This document shows positions 22,261 to 33,560 of a stretch of DNA of 64,000 nt, one piece after another. The number at the start of each line of letters is the position of its first letter. Position 1 is the stretch's first letter. The notes beneath the pieces were generated by a model. The model was not told the DNA's origin. It saw only the letters and a program-made list of their open reading frames with translations, and ran no database searches. Source of the stretch: Karalla daura (Eukaryota; Chordata; Actinopteri; Chaetodontiformes; Leiognathidae); assembly GCA_029224185.1 (NCBI GenBank), contig CM055207.1, positions 14,215,791-14,279,790 on the forward strand. The letters run 5' to 3'. The position numbers and the translations under genes are program-made.

Positions 22261-22800
22261 CCTTTAATCCAATGAAGCTCGGGAGGAGAGGAGTTTTTTT
22301 TTTCTCTCTCTTCCCGAGAACGCGCGCTGGCTGCGCACAGGCTTGCCTTCACATCTCATAGAGGAGCCTAATGATTTGTTTGAAAGCCAGCTCCCCGCTC
22401 CTGGGTGGGGAGGCATGAATAGGGGAAAAAAAAACAACAAAAAAAAAAACGGCGAGGCAAACAAGCCCAGCCAGGTGTGCACAGGCGGCGAGATGGGAAC
22501 AGAGTCGCGGAGGCAGCCAGCGTGGCATTCAGAGAGGTGTGAGAGGTGCCCTTCTCTGCCTCTAATGCATCCGGGGGTGGTTGATTGATTTTTTTTTTTT
22601 TTGCGCAGGAGCGGGTGTCTTAATGTCCTAATGCATTGCTCTGTCACAGAGGGCTGCCTTGGCAAGCTGCCCTTTCTGCAGACTGATCTGCCGCTCGATT
22701 GGATGAGACCAGGGTAAATAAATAAAGAGGGAGGCCGGGAGAGGAGAAGCTGGAGGAGGAGACGGATGGGCAAGCATGATTACACTAGCAGATAAACATA
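22261..22800. promoter_or_regulatory. Candidate conserved non-coding element with A/T homopolymers
   Basis: Words such as CTAATGATTTGTTTG, CTCTAATGCATCC and CTTAATGTCCTAATGCATTG lie between A and T runs. The 169-codon minus-strand frame (22264-22773) is low complexity (Phe/Pro/Lys-rich from homopolymers) and not credible as a gene. Confidence 0.35.
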
Positions 22801-24049
22801 AACACATGCACACACACACACACACACTCGCACACGTTTACCCATTATTCTCCCATACCCCGCGCTTCCACCGGTCACATACACACAAGAGGAGATTATT
22901 TCGGAGCGACGTTTGTTGTTTCTTTACTGGATATTGATTTGACAAGGTGCTACCTGTTTGATTTCAGGCCACAGGCCCTGAAGAATTGCGCCGAAATCGA
23001 TGTATTGTCTGGCGGCAGTTTCATATGCTTTTACTATGGCGAAATAAAAAAAAAGAGAGAGAAAGAGCGAGGCAGTTGTTTACACGTTCACGTTTCCAAG
23101 AATTACTGTCTTTTCATGCATCTCCCGTACACACACACAGCTCAAGGATACCAAATAAATCAAAGGTGTGCAGTGTGCAAGCCGAGGCGCTTGTGTCGAC
23201 CCTTTGACACCGGCTCACACACCATTTGACCTTCACTGAACTTCTGACATCATTCACATTGTGGCTTCTCCATGAGGGGGAGCTGTTTGGTCATTCCCGC
23301 ACTGCTTCCAAACTGGCCCCACCCACGGGAAGAGGAGACCTGTCACGGACCACGTTGGGGATTTTCAGGGTGGCTCAAATGGAAATTGTTCACAGAGAGC
23401 AATTCAAATCATTCAGACGAATGGGACTTATTTGATTTCATTTTATTTCAGCGGGACAGACCTGTTGCCGTTGAACATATTGATTGGAATGTGTCAGTAC
23501 GGCACAAATTAAATTACATTTGCAGTTTTTAAATTGGGGTCGCAGCCAAAGTCTGAGTCGGTTTGCCTCGCAGCCTTAAATCGGTCCGAGCGCCGTTTTC
23601 AAGTCAAGTTTTATTTATATATTGTCCATCTATCCGCGGAAACTGGGGAAACGGAGAAATTAGGAAGTTTTCTCTGCTTTCTGTTGACACTGTGTGTCCT
23701 TGTGTTTTGTTGCCCGCTATGGCCACGGCATTGCGATTCTTTTTTAACAAGCGTTTCTGGCTGCCGCGAACAAATGGCAAAAGCATAAACAAGTTACAAA
23801 GAAAAATGTCAGCGGGGAACACTGTGAGCACGCTCGGTGTGAATATGCGGGCTGATGTGCCGCCGAAAAGCACAGCCCATGCAGCCTCTTGTCGCATTTC
23901 CCCAAAGTGCGACCATCCGGACACGATCATCGGGGATGAGGTTGTGTACGTTGAAGATGTGTGCTGCTGCAGGCGAGAGGCGTGTGAGGCCGCACAGTCA
24001 CTGCCGTCTGCCTCATCACTCTGCTCTTGCTTACTGTAACGTTACTGCA
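22801..24049. other. No confirmed gene
   Basis: A (CA)n stretch near 22808-22826 is followed by unique DNA. A 158-codon plus frame (23563-24039) is unrecognised. Near 23596-23625, AAGTCAAGTTTTATTTATAT resembles a commonly seen inverted retroposon end, but it is too short to assign. Confidence 0.4.
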
Positions 24050-24570
24050 CTATTAAAATAAATGAGCAGCACTCAAGTCGTACTGTTTATGGGCCTCCAT
24101 TAGCAGCGTTTGCTCCCGTGGTTTCCAATGAGAAATAACCGTAAGAAGGAAGCCATCGCGTCCATGTCACCTCAGAGGCTCCGAGTGTGCAAATGGTTCA
24201 TCATTGCCCACTTTGGTGTGATTGACGCGTCGTGTGGGATAGAGGGACTGCCGTCATAAACATGTCATAATTGCGGACACTTTCCGCTTGTATTTGCGCC
24301 AGGGGTCTTCGGGACGGCACGTAGTGAACCGCATCAGATATTCATGATGCGCCATGATATATGTATCAGGATCGCAGAGTGTCGAATCTGGCGTCCCGAC
24401 GCTGGCAGCTTGGCCCTGCAAGTGCCAATTTCTGTCTCGAGAGAAATAATTCTTCAGGAAGAGCATTTGCGGTGCCAAAAAATTTTAATTTGCGGCTTCA
24501 ATGGAGTGTTGAAATGTAATGACCCAGGGTGGAGCGGAGTGGTGACAAAATAAAAGAAAAAAAGTAAAAA
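24050..24570. promoter_or_regulatory. Candidate conserved non-coding element
   Basis: A 500-bp repeat-free block with scattered CGs. It includes CATGTCATAATTGCGG near 24263, ATTCATGATGCGCCATGATA near 24340 (two half-palindromes) and AAAATTTTAATTTGCGGC near 24478. No coding signal. Confidence 0.35.
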
Positions 24571-25084
24571 AGAAGGGAGAAAGAAACAGAGGAGTTGGGA
24601 ATTAGCCTGCATCAAAAGAGTCTTCACGAGCTCCCTCACCCTCCCTCCAACACGCTCCGAGTATACGGTATTTGTTGGGAATGATGTTTACATGTAGGGA
24701 TATAGTTGGATGTCCTTGTATGTATGTATGCCCATATACTCACACACACGCACGCACACAAACAGCAGTCTGGAGTAGAGCACCTGATGGGATAAAACAC
24801 ACACTGGCTCAATTTGTTGCCACGCGCCTCCCCTCTGCCCTGCCCCTGTACCCCTTTCACTGTAAACCGTTGCGCTGGCGGAAACTATACTCGGCACATT
24901 TTGCTCTATAGCAAACAACACTCTCACTTGACTGCTCCCACTGGCACCGGAGGAAAACTAATATAACATTTGAGTGCAAATGGCAAACGCTCGCCGCAGA
25001 AAATGTAAACTGCGGGGCGCTGGCCTCCTCTCTGCTGGGCTGCCGGAGCGAGCGCTGAACTCTCAACCCACAATCACGGTCCCC
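24571..25084. other. No gene seen
   Basis: Purine-rich then mixed sequence, including a short (CA)n near 24738-24760. No supported gene. Confidence 0.4.
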
Positions 25085-25186
25085 TCCGCTGCCCCCTCGC
25101 TCTCCTCTCCTCTCCGCCCCTCTCTCTCTTTCTTTTTCTTTTTTTTTCCCCCCTGTCCACCCTCTCTCTCTCTCTCTCTCTCTCCA
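25085..25186. repeat. Polypyrimidine tract with (CT)n
   Basis: About 100 bases, almost all C and T on the plus strand, ending in an uninterrupted (CT)n run. Such mirror-like polypyrimidine DNA can form triplex structures. It also sits directly before a CACACGTAG acceptor-like end. Confidence 0.9.
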
Positions 25187-25511
25187 CACGTAGGCCACAG
25201 CATCTGCAGGGTAAACAACAGCAGCCCAGGTAAAAAGCATTCACTTGTTTGTGTTTTTCCTCCGAGCTTCACTTGCTGGACGCGAGTACCCCTTCACGTG
25301 CCAGTAGGACCACATCTTCACGGCAAAGTGTCCCTAATTGCCGCCGTTGCACTGCAATAGTGAGTAAGAGTACAGCTAGAAAATGCTAGGGAAAAAAAGT
25401 GTGCGTGTTTGTATGTGTGCGTGTTTGTGATGCGTCTGTACGAGGGGGCAAAGTGAATTACCCCTCCCTCACACTTCAAACACATTACGGACCCCATCTT
25501 TTCTCTGTCAG

Positions 25512-25663
25512 TGGCTGCCAGAGAAAGTCTTCCCAGTTTCGCGATGACAAGTGCCAGTGGTTATGCAGCATCCGCAGCCCGACGTGAAATGCTTTTATGC
25601 GGGACTCAAAGTGCACTCGGTAGCCCTGTCATCCTCGCAGTGCTGGGAGCGGGGGTTGGACAG
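25512..25663 (+). other. Candidate exon-like segment (152 nt)
   Basis: TCTTTTCTCTGTCAG precedes it and GGACAG|GTAACT ends it. One register is open throughout (it includes SASGYAASAARRE and ALGSPVILAVLGAG), but the protein is not recognised. An AG-to-GT open interval of this length can arise by chance. Confidence 0.13.
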
Positions 25664-26647
25664 GTAACTTTCAAGATGGAAATGCGCGCCGGTCCCGATG
25701 TTTGGCCCGTTTTTTAAAGGTAAACACGATTCAGTGACGAGCTCGCACTCGACATGCCTCTCCTCTGTCAGGTGGCTCCGACTCCTATTCAGCTGCAGTC
25801 TGTTCACGACGCTCTGCTCTCTGTAAAGACTTTTTGGAAATTAATCAACGATCAAGCGACGGCTGAGTGCTGCTGAACTGCGAACGCACTGTATTCCTCC
25901 AATATTATGCCGTCACATGCTTTTCCACAATCTCTCTGGGTCTCTGGATACATTTAACTCCCTACACATGTCACATTTCATCACCATGTTCCTGCGGGTA
26001 CAGTAGTCACGCTACATAAAACGTACAAGGAGACCAAATGAATAAACACCTTGAAACTGCATTTTAGGACTCCTCTGGTAGTGTGATTGGGTAATAAAGT
26101 TGGCATACCCCAACATTTTGGTTTTGAAAGTGCTTTAGTGGCTCACACAGGGCTAATGGGAAGAGAAGCACCTGCAAAAACCACAGCTGTGTTTAAATAG
26201 GCAATGTTTTGATCCAAGTAAGTTTAAACGTAATTGTGGTTTGGAGTCATTTGCAGGCATTACTCATTTCATTAGTGCTGTGTTAACCACTAAAGCTAAC
26301 GCTACATTTTTAATTTGTGTCGATTTCCCGTAACCCAGCGCTTACATTTGATGTGTGTACAACATGTCAGGCTGGCTGTGTTAACTAATTCACCATCAAT
26401 TCAATTAGCATGAGTCATTTCTAATTGCAGAGGAGCTTTTGATTTTTCCGTGTTGTCTTAAGGAATGCCTGCAGTTCCTAGTTAGTCATCCTGCCTTCAG
26501 AGTGATCATTTGCAAACCGTGGCCATTCATCCACAGCCTCCAATCATTTGGGAGTGGCTGGAGTTATCTCGATAGCAGTTCTAGCTCATTACAAAGGTTT
26601 TTACCTTCTTTTGCCATTGTCCAGTCTGAAGCAGCTCAAAGCATCAT
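25664..26647. other. No gene seen
   Basis: Unique AT-rich sequence. The 127-codon plus frame at 26439-26822 runs through a SINE remnant and a foldback element and is not a gene. Confidence 0.45.
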
Positions 26648-26700
26648 GCATGTCCATCCATCTGATTTCTTAACATCTGTTTTTGGACTGTGGAGGAAAG
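26648..26700 (-). mobile_element. SINE fragment interrupted by a MITE-like element
   Basis: TGTCCATCCATCTGATTTCT and CTGTTTTTGGACTGTGGAGG are inverted tail and body words of the SINE family. The expected continuation is cut off exactly where the terminal-inverted-repeat element begins. Confidence 0.5.
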
Positions 26701-26872
26701 CAGTTTCAGAAAGCAAATTTACTGAAAACTCTGCCAATGGTTTCTCCATTTCAAAAAGGGAGGTAACTCAAGCTGGAGACAGAGGAGTAACTCCAGCCCA
26801 TTTCAGAAATAGAGGAAACTGAAGCTCAGCGTCAGTTACTATGGCAACTGACTTTGTGAACCCGACCTGGTC
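26701..26872. mobile_element. Small non-autonomous DNA transposon (MITE-like)
   Basis: The left end CAGTTTCAGAAAGCAAATTT then ACTGAAAACTCTG aligns with the inverted form of the right end of the related element at about 27782-27813 (CAGAGTTTGTAGAACCTGC then TTTTGTGAAACTG). Its own right end appears to be the GACTTTGTGAACCCGACC segment. I know a similar 'gtgaaactggccc'-ended family from fish genomes. No transposase is present. Confidence 0.45.
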
Positions 26873-27589
26873 AGGGGCGGCCTTCCTTCAATGAACCTCA
26901 GGTTTCTAGCTCTCTCCTCCCTCTTATGCCACACTCAGATTGATTCGTTCAGTATCACGTGGGTTTTAACTAGAGTGGCTTTCAAAGAGTTTCACAAGTC
27001 TATTAGTCTAGTTTTGTATAATTATTTCTAAATGTATGATGTTGTGACACCATTGTGAATGTTTTTATGATTTTATGTTGTAGAAATAGCTCTTATGATG
27101 GTGTGGCCTCCTGTAGAAACTGAATTGTGTTAAATGTCACATCACCAACATCACCAACCATGGACGTGCCCTTTCATCTGAGCGGATTCTTTGTGTTGCG
27201 CTACGTTTCTTTGCAAATGTCTATTATATATTTATAATGTCTGTGATGCAGGATTGAGAAAGAGCAAAGAAAAAATCGTAATCAAAAACAGCATTGTGTT
27301 GGTGTGTGCTAATGCACACCGAAACAGCCACAGAATGATACTGACTGGTAAACGGGATTCAAGCCAGGTCTGCTATCCTGTCGTGTCACCTGTTTGAACA
27401 GTGTTTTCACGTATCATTTAGAGCTGCCTCCACTTTCTTTTTTTGCTGTGGAATTTCATTTAAGTGAAATACTTTTTACTTAGTTTAGTTCCAGGATATA
27501 ATTGCGATTGCACAGATGAATAAAATACATTTAAACTTAGGCACTCACTCAAGCAGCAATTTCCTCCCATGCCCACTCCCTCTAAGAGC
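26873..27589. other. No gene seen
   Basis: Unique AT-rich DNA between two related transposon ends. It may be the interior of one 1.1-kb element (26701-27813), but no coding remnant supports that. Confidence 0.4.
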
Positions 27590-27815
27590 CCATTAAGATC
27601 CAACTCTGGCGGACCTTTGTTTCTCGCCCGTTGCCATGGTGAATCATTGTATCAGGCCTCCATTGATAATGGCTTTTTTAAATGGCGTTGCGCATGCTTA
27701 ACTCAAGGTGAACATACTCTGAGTTGATTGAACTGATTGATGCTATATTGAAACCGGTAACCCAGAGTTCAGGATTAGACTCAGAGTTTGTAGAACCTGC
27801 TTTTGTGAAACTGGC
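27590..27815. mobile_element. DNA transposon fragment related to the 26.7-kb element
   Basis: The right terminal region (27782-27813) is the inverted counterpart of the start at 26701. The interior has AACTCAAGGTGAACATACTC and AACCCAGAGTTCAGG, phrases that recur in a fish DNA-transposon family I recall. The left end is not identified. Confidence 0.4.
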
Positions 27816-27882
27816 CCTAGGTGTACATGGAGAAGACCCATGAAACGGCCGTCGCTAATCACCCTTTATTTATGAAATGCAT

Positions 27883-28345
27883 TTGACAGCAACAGCTAAT
27901 GACTGATTACATCGGCTGCTGCTGACGACAAAGAGAAATGTTTCTAACTAATGCCTCTTTTCACCATTTTGGCAAAGAGAAATGTGCCTGAGGCATGCCA
28001 AGCAGTCACTATCTGTCATTTTTTTATATATTTTCCCATGTTTTATAGCCTTTTATATTATATAGCAGAAACTGTCCAGTGTTGTTCTTAGAGTTGTTTA
28101 TTTCGTTTTTAACACCACTGCTGGGTGACATTTCAAACACTTAAGGAATGTACTTTCTTTCTACTTTGGTTAATTGGTCCTACTTGTCGCCTTCATGCAG
28201 CACAAACTGGACATAATATGCATGACATGCTCTCTACGAGCAGGTACAGCATACAGTACAGCACTTAGTGTAACACCTGCAGTCTTCACACATCTTGCCG
28301 CTTTACCTGATGCACATTCAGGTGATGGAGGACTTCATTCTGGAC
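27883..28345 (+). promoter_or_regulatory. Duplicated non-coding element, copy A
   Basis: Bases 27883-28017 align without gaps to 59089-59223: 125 of 135 positions are identical by my count, including the last 59 consecutively. Homology continues at visibly lower identity to about 28345. The core holds CAAAGAGAAATGT twice (27929-27941 and 27973-27985, 44 bp apart) and the palindromic TFAP2-type site GCCTGAGGC (27986-27994). There is no coding frame and no retroposon hallmark. A sharply conserved core within diverged flanks suggests a duplicated enhancer under constraint; an unknown dispersed repeat is the alternative. Confidence 0.55.
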
Positions 28346-29836
28346 TGTTTTTTCTTTACGTTTTCTGGTTGTATTTGACCATAAACTGGAGCGTGTGCAC
28401 ACATGCTGTTTGCCCCTAGCTTGCCCTCTATTCACACTGTGCATCTGTCTGACGTCGGGTAAAAGTCCCGCTACCTGCCAGGCCCTGCCAGCCACGTCTT
28501 ACTAGCCGATCTGAGATCTCGTTGATATCCAGTCATAAACCAGAGGGCTGTGTGGAAGAGAATCTCAGTCCTGTAACTATCACAGAAACAGCGTTTGCTC
28601 GCCTCCGCGCTTACTAGTGAACTGTCATCTTTCAACCCTGCGCACACAGTGGTCGCCTGGTTTGAAGTGGTAATAGCCAAAAATGGAGGTCAGATCTCCC
28701 AGGGTCATTATCTGCAAAGGCACATTAGATGATTATCTCTGCAGCTGTTCTTTATGGGTCACCGCAGACTGCTGTTAAAGCTGTCCGTCAGAGAGGAATA
28801 AGTCGGTTCATCCCTGCAGTTATGGCTCATCGACAATATGGACACCAGCACACTGGTAAATGTCATCACACTGACTGAATGCAAAAACACACAGGCTGAA
28901 AACAGAAACTCTTCAGTCAAGCCTCTGTGTGAATCGTGACCTACTCTCTTATGTGCACGCTTGAAATTTTGACCAGTGCATTCATTTCTTGTTAGGTGCT
29001 TATTAAATGCCAGCTCCCTGTCCATCCGAGTGACATGTAGAGCTGCAGAGGGTAATTCAGAGGAGTCAAAGGGAGGTCAGGTAAGAAGAGGAGGGAAAAG
29101 TCGGGAGAAACTATGGGGAGTGCATAATCACAGGCAGGGCACTGTGTCTGTTTCTACAACTTCATCAGCCCAGCCACTAATTAAGACTAATTAGTAGGCG
29201 CTGGGGAAACAGGCAGGCTCAAAAAACTTAATTAATGTGAGGACCCACGATGTCTGGGCAGAACAACTTCCTCAGCACCTGCTTAGCACGAGGCGGAGCA
29301 TTAACCTACTGTTGCTCGCCGGTCTCTCAAGGCATCCGACAGAATCTTTAACCAGCTGCTGCTGCCGCTGATGGGCTGCGCAGTCTGAGCCGCCCATGCC
29401 ACAGCTAAATTGATCAGTTGATGTATCGCTGCTCTCCATCCGGAGCAGAAACCTGAGTCGTTAGGAGCCAGAGCACCCTGCAGCCTGGGGCCATGTGCTG
29501 CATTTTGTGGATTATCGGAACAACCTTTTTTTTTTTTTTTAAATATTGCTGCAATTAGTGTATGAAAAAACATCCGCTTTACTAGATTTTTGGCCCTTTG
29601 TTATGGATGCACCATTAGTTAGTAGTGATTGTGTGGAGCCATATTCTTTTCACTGTTTATTAAGCAGCGATGTGTAGATGCCCAGGTGATGACAGCACAA
29701 TTTGATGGATGAAGGCAGCAATAAACCTCTGCTTGTGATACACTGAAAACTACCACTAAAAAGCGTTTGGTAGGGTGGAGGGTAATATGAGATATACTTT
29801 TATCTCCTCTGCAGCAGAGTTTCCTCTGTATTTGCT
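28346..29836. other. No gene seen
   Basis: Mostly unique DNA, with a T13 run near 29527 and CACTAATTAAGACTAATTAG near 29174, a small homeodomain-type cluster. No convincing exon. Confidence 0.4.
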
Positions 29837-29990
29837 GTTTGTTTTGCAGTTGTCTGTAGTTAACAGGATTATGCTAAATCACTGTCGACTCGATCAATTG
29901 CCATGAAATTTGGTGAAAGAGTGCAGCATGGGCCATTTAGGAATGAACAGATACCGAATTTTCTTTGGGTTTAGCAATGTACCCCAAAGA
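29837..29990 (+). repeat. Teleost dispersed repeat fragment
   Basis: GTTAACAGGATTATGCTAAA, CAATTGCCATGAAATTTGGT and GCAGCATGGGCC follow each other in the order I recall from a common fish repeat of unknown class. The copy is diverged and lacks clear ends. Confidence 0.45.
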
Positions 29991-31019
29991 GCAGATCATG
30001 TCATTACTTCTGCATTATTTTTGATGATACTTGCAATACTTGCAGCACTTCAAACTATCAGACAGTGCTGATACCGATGTTCTCTTCCTGTTATTCAGAA
30101 CTCTTCTATAATGAGATGGTGGAATATTCCCACTCAACGGTCATTTTCATTCACTTGATAATAACAATCTGAATGTGTGCACACCCTCTTTGTCACCCTC
30201 TTTTGTCTCATATCAGGCTTCTCCTCTCAGTCAGTCAGCACAATATATGTCTTAACAGATAAACATCAGTTTCTGCCATTGGTGAATTTCACCTATGGCA
30301 GTCAATGAGGTGAATATCGGGGTAGCGATGCGTTGGTCCATCTCTCTAAAATTTCACGTGAAAATGATGATATGCATATAAAAACGCATGAAATCTTGGT
30401 ACTGGGAGATTCAATGTTTTTGCTCTTTTCAAAATTGATTTACCTACTCGATGATTTTCAACGTTGCTTCAATTTGAAATGGCTAACTTCTGAAATCAAA
30501 TTATCAGAGGACAACAGCTTACGTTGTCTTTTCAGTGATGTTATAGTCAGCAGTTGGCAGTGAACGTGCTGTTTCAGATAAGCTCACCCATCAGCTCTTA
30601 CCATGAAGGCCTTAGCAGACCATGGAGAGGGTCACTTGTGTTGAACACTTTCAAGATCACAGTTGTCACTGAAGCACCACTGCCTTAAAAAAAAAACAAC
30701 AACAAAAAAAACAAACAAACATTGAAACCACTCAGCCTCCTATCAGGCCCAAAACTCTGCAGCCTTCGCTCTTACTGTAGCTAAGAAGTGGGGTGTCAAG
30801 TGAGCAGAGGGCAAAGCTCTCAGTGAGCCGACTGATGCTGTGGGAGCCAAGGTCAAGTGGAGGAGTAAGAATTGACAGCATTGATGTTCCTCCCACTGTG
30901 TTATCTGGGCCTGACAGACTGCAGAGTCACAGGGAGGCAGCCCTCCTTTTAGCTCATTTAGGAAGATATTACACCACGCCATGTCGAGAGGGCACCTGCT
31001 GAGCCAACCTTCCTTTGAC
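29991..31019. other. No gene seen
   Basis: Unique AT-rich DNA with an A-rich stretch near 30687-30720. No supported gene. Confidence 0.45.
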
Positions 31020-31290
31020 ATTAAATGGAAGAGAAAAAATGCTCACAGGCGACCAGCCCATTTAGTGGAACAGCGCCGGCGATTAAGGATGTATTTCGCC
31101 GCACAATATATCAAATGATCAGGGAGGTGAAAATGTATGACACTCATGAAGACCATTTTTGTTTGAAAAATGTTATATATAATGGCTGTTACGAGGACAG
31201 TTTTCCACATATTTGGAAATGTGCTTGTGCTTTCCCCAGGGAATTGGAATGGACGATTTATGCCACCAAATAAGAAATGATGATGGAGCG
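31020..31290. promoter_or_regulatory. Candidate conserved non-coding element
   Basis: Non-repetitive block including TCAAATGATCAGGGAGG, ACACTCATGAAGACC and a palindromic-looking TATATATAATGG. An 82-codon plus frame (31025-31273) crosses it but has no start context, domain or splice-site support. I favour regulatory DNA over a gene. Confidence 0.3.
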
Positions 31291-31346
31291 GAAACAGGTT
31301 GAAACAGAACTACCACTATCCTCAGCTCCATATTTACCTCATCTCT

Positions 31347-31652
31347 CTTCCATCCAGCCATTACCTTACCTGCTTTGTACTGGTAATTGTGTCGCTGGGG
31401 TGTGCTGGAGCCTTTCCCAGTACACATAGGGCAAAGGCAGGGAATACACTCTGGACACATACACACAGACCATTCATACTTACACCCAGGGCCAATTTAC
31501 AATCTCCAATCAACATGTTTTTGGACCATGAGGGAAAGCAGAGTACCCAGTGAAAACCCGCACAGACACCGGAAAATGATGCAATTCAGACTAGTCAAAC
31601 CCGGTTCCTTCTAGCTGTGAAGCAGCTGTGCAATCAACCAAATCCACTGCTC
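31347..31652 (-). mobile_element. SINE copy, near full length
   Basis: On the plus strand, inverted tail CCATCCAGCCATTACC is followed by GGAATACACTCTGGACAC, CATGTTTTTGGACCATGAGG and AACCCGCACAGACACCGG. It ends with the inverted head near GTGAAGCAGCTGTGCAATC. Confidence 0.85.
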
Positions 31653-32799
31653 CCATTTGTCTGTTTAATTAAATTACACAAATAATTGCATGAATGTAGG
31701 CTCGTATTTGATAATGGAGTTGCATGTGTCTTCTCATCTGACCACTGGGGAGAAAGAAAATACTGCCATATATGACCTCTGGGAGCTGATACAGTGTCTT
31801 TAATTAATGCCATTTCCTTAGTGTGAACTGGGGAGGCCTGAAGCGCAAAAAGTCTTTCGTCTCAAGTGAAGCTAAAGCTCACACACACATGCGGGTGATA
31901 AAGGCTGGGACTTGAGGAGAGGGAAGGAAACCCTAAAGTTTCCTTTTTTCAGAAGTCTTTTCTGCTGTCATAGCACCTTCAAGTGTCCACTGTGCCTCTC
32001 CAGACAGACACAGTGATGGAAAAAAAACAAAAAAAAAACATGCTGGACCTCTTCTTCTGACACAAGGAATTCGTCAGTAATTTCCAACAGCCTGTCGGTA
32101 GCATGGCTGGGCAGATGATCCACTGCACGGGGAGGTGCTCCGCTTTGCTCCGGCACCTCTTTTTTTTTTGTTTGAGTCCTTTGGCTCAGGATCCGGTCAG
32201 AAACTGACTCAAAGTGTACGCCTCTCGCTATGCCTCAAGTCGATAAATATCTGCTGATTTGTAGCTGCCTTTACATCAATTTTTCACAAAAGCTCTTCAT
32301 AAAAAAAAGCGTGAACACAGAATAAATGGAATAGAAAAAGACAAAAGATCTCCTCCATTTTATGAATATGATAAGGAATTTGCACACCAAAACTCCACCT
32401 CTGTCATCCTGAAGTAGGAGCTTGCTGCATTTTAACGACACTATCACTGGGAGCCTGAATGTCTGTGGCTGCGGATAAACAATGTGTCACAGTTTAACGT
32501 CATTCCTGCCTCTAAATATTCCTCCGGCAGCTCGTGACAGACTCGCTGTTTATGTCGTGTATATATAACCCACTTTGCGAGGCGGCTGCGCCAGCATGGC
32601 TGTCAGACCGGCAGCTGAGGATGCTGGGACGTGATGACCCGGCACAGGGGAAGGGCGGTGAGACCGTTAGCTCGCGTGGTTTTGACGCCGGGAGTCTTGT
32701 CTGGCCCCCGGGTGCAGAAACCGGACCGGCAGAGGTGGAAAGGTCGTTGTTATTAGATAGCATTAGATGCAGCGTGGCGCGCTCCGGCTCCTTGTAGAA
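31653..32799. other. No gene seen; CG-rich patch at its end
   Basis: AT-rich unique DNA, then from about 32575 to 32840 a CG-dense stretch (GGCGGCTGCGCCAGC, CGTGGTTTTGACGCCGGG). Overlapping frames on both strands carry no domain. Confidence 0.4.
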
Positions 32800-33060
32800 C
32801 ACAGCAGAGGGCAGCGGGAGACCTCGCGGGAGAACGGGCGTCGGGCCTTGATTGACAAGGCTGCAATATTTAACAAACACAGGACGGTTGTAAAATGAGG
32901 GCAAAGCGGAGGGAAGGATGGCGCGGAAAAAGGAGCGAGCCAGAGGTCAAATGCGCTCAGCGGAATGCCAAAGAAGAGCAGACTGCTCGCCTCAGACTTA
33001 ATTAAGACCCGCAGGATCGTTGTGATCATCGCAATATCTAAGCCCGACCAATGAGACTCG
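32800..33060. promoter_or_regulatory. Candidate regulatory block
   Basis: It begins in CG-rich DNA and includes CCTTGATTGACAAGGC (a PBX-like TTGATTGACA in a short palindrome near 32848-32863) and GCAATATTTAAC. Non-coding. Confidence 0.28.
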
Positions 33061-33560
33061 CATGATGATCAGAGAAGATCAGAGGCACACAAGTCCCGCC
33101 CCCCCACCTGCGCCAACTTGTTGCCCATCCATAAGCCCTGATATCCCTCAGAACAACTTTTTGAGAAACTGGCACGATATCCCGGTGGCCTATTTTCCCT
33201 CCATCCCTCTCGCCGCGCATGTGGCAGCAGGTGACAGGTTTAAATAGGATTTGCATCTGAAACCAGCAGGAATGTGAGCGTAATTCGTGCCGGGAGGATG
33301 GCACCGAGATTGTAATAGAAAAGAGGAGGTGGTGGCGGGGGGGCGGGCTGGGTGGAGAAAAAATGGAAGGCGCTGCGTTTGACCTTGAGAGCACAGCTGA
33401 GACGAGAGAGACGGAGGGCGAGATTGAAAGAGAGATTTAAAAAGATAAAGGTGAGGAGATTAAGGAAGGCATGCAATAACGCCATTTTGTAAACAATAGC
33501 TTCGGGATCACTCTGGAATAAGAAGCATGACTTGGGGGGGAAAAAACAATAAGTCAATGT
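33061..33560. other. No gene seen; purine-rich
   Basis: It contains an octamer match at 33249-33256 and a long purine-rich run (about 33395-33470). Minus-strand frames of 118 and 113 codons are low complexity. Confidence 0.4.

Noticed and set aside
22264..22773. 169-codon minus-strand frame
   Set aside because: It owes its length to T/A homopolymers giving Phe and Lys runs; low complexity.
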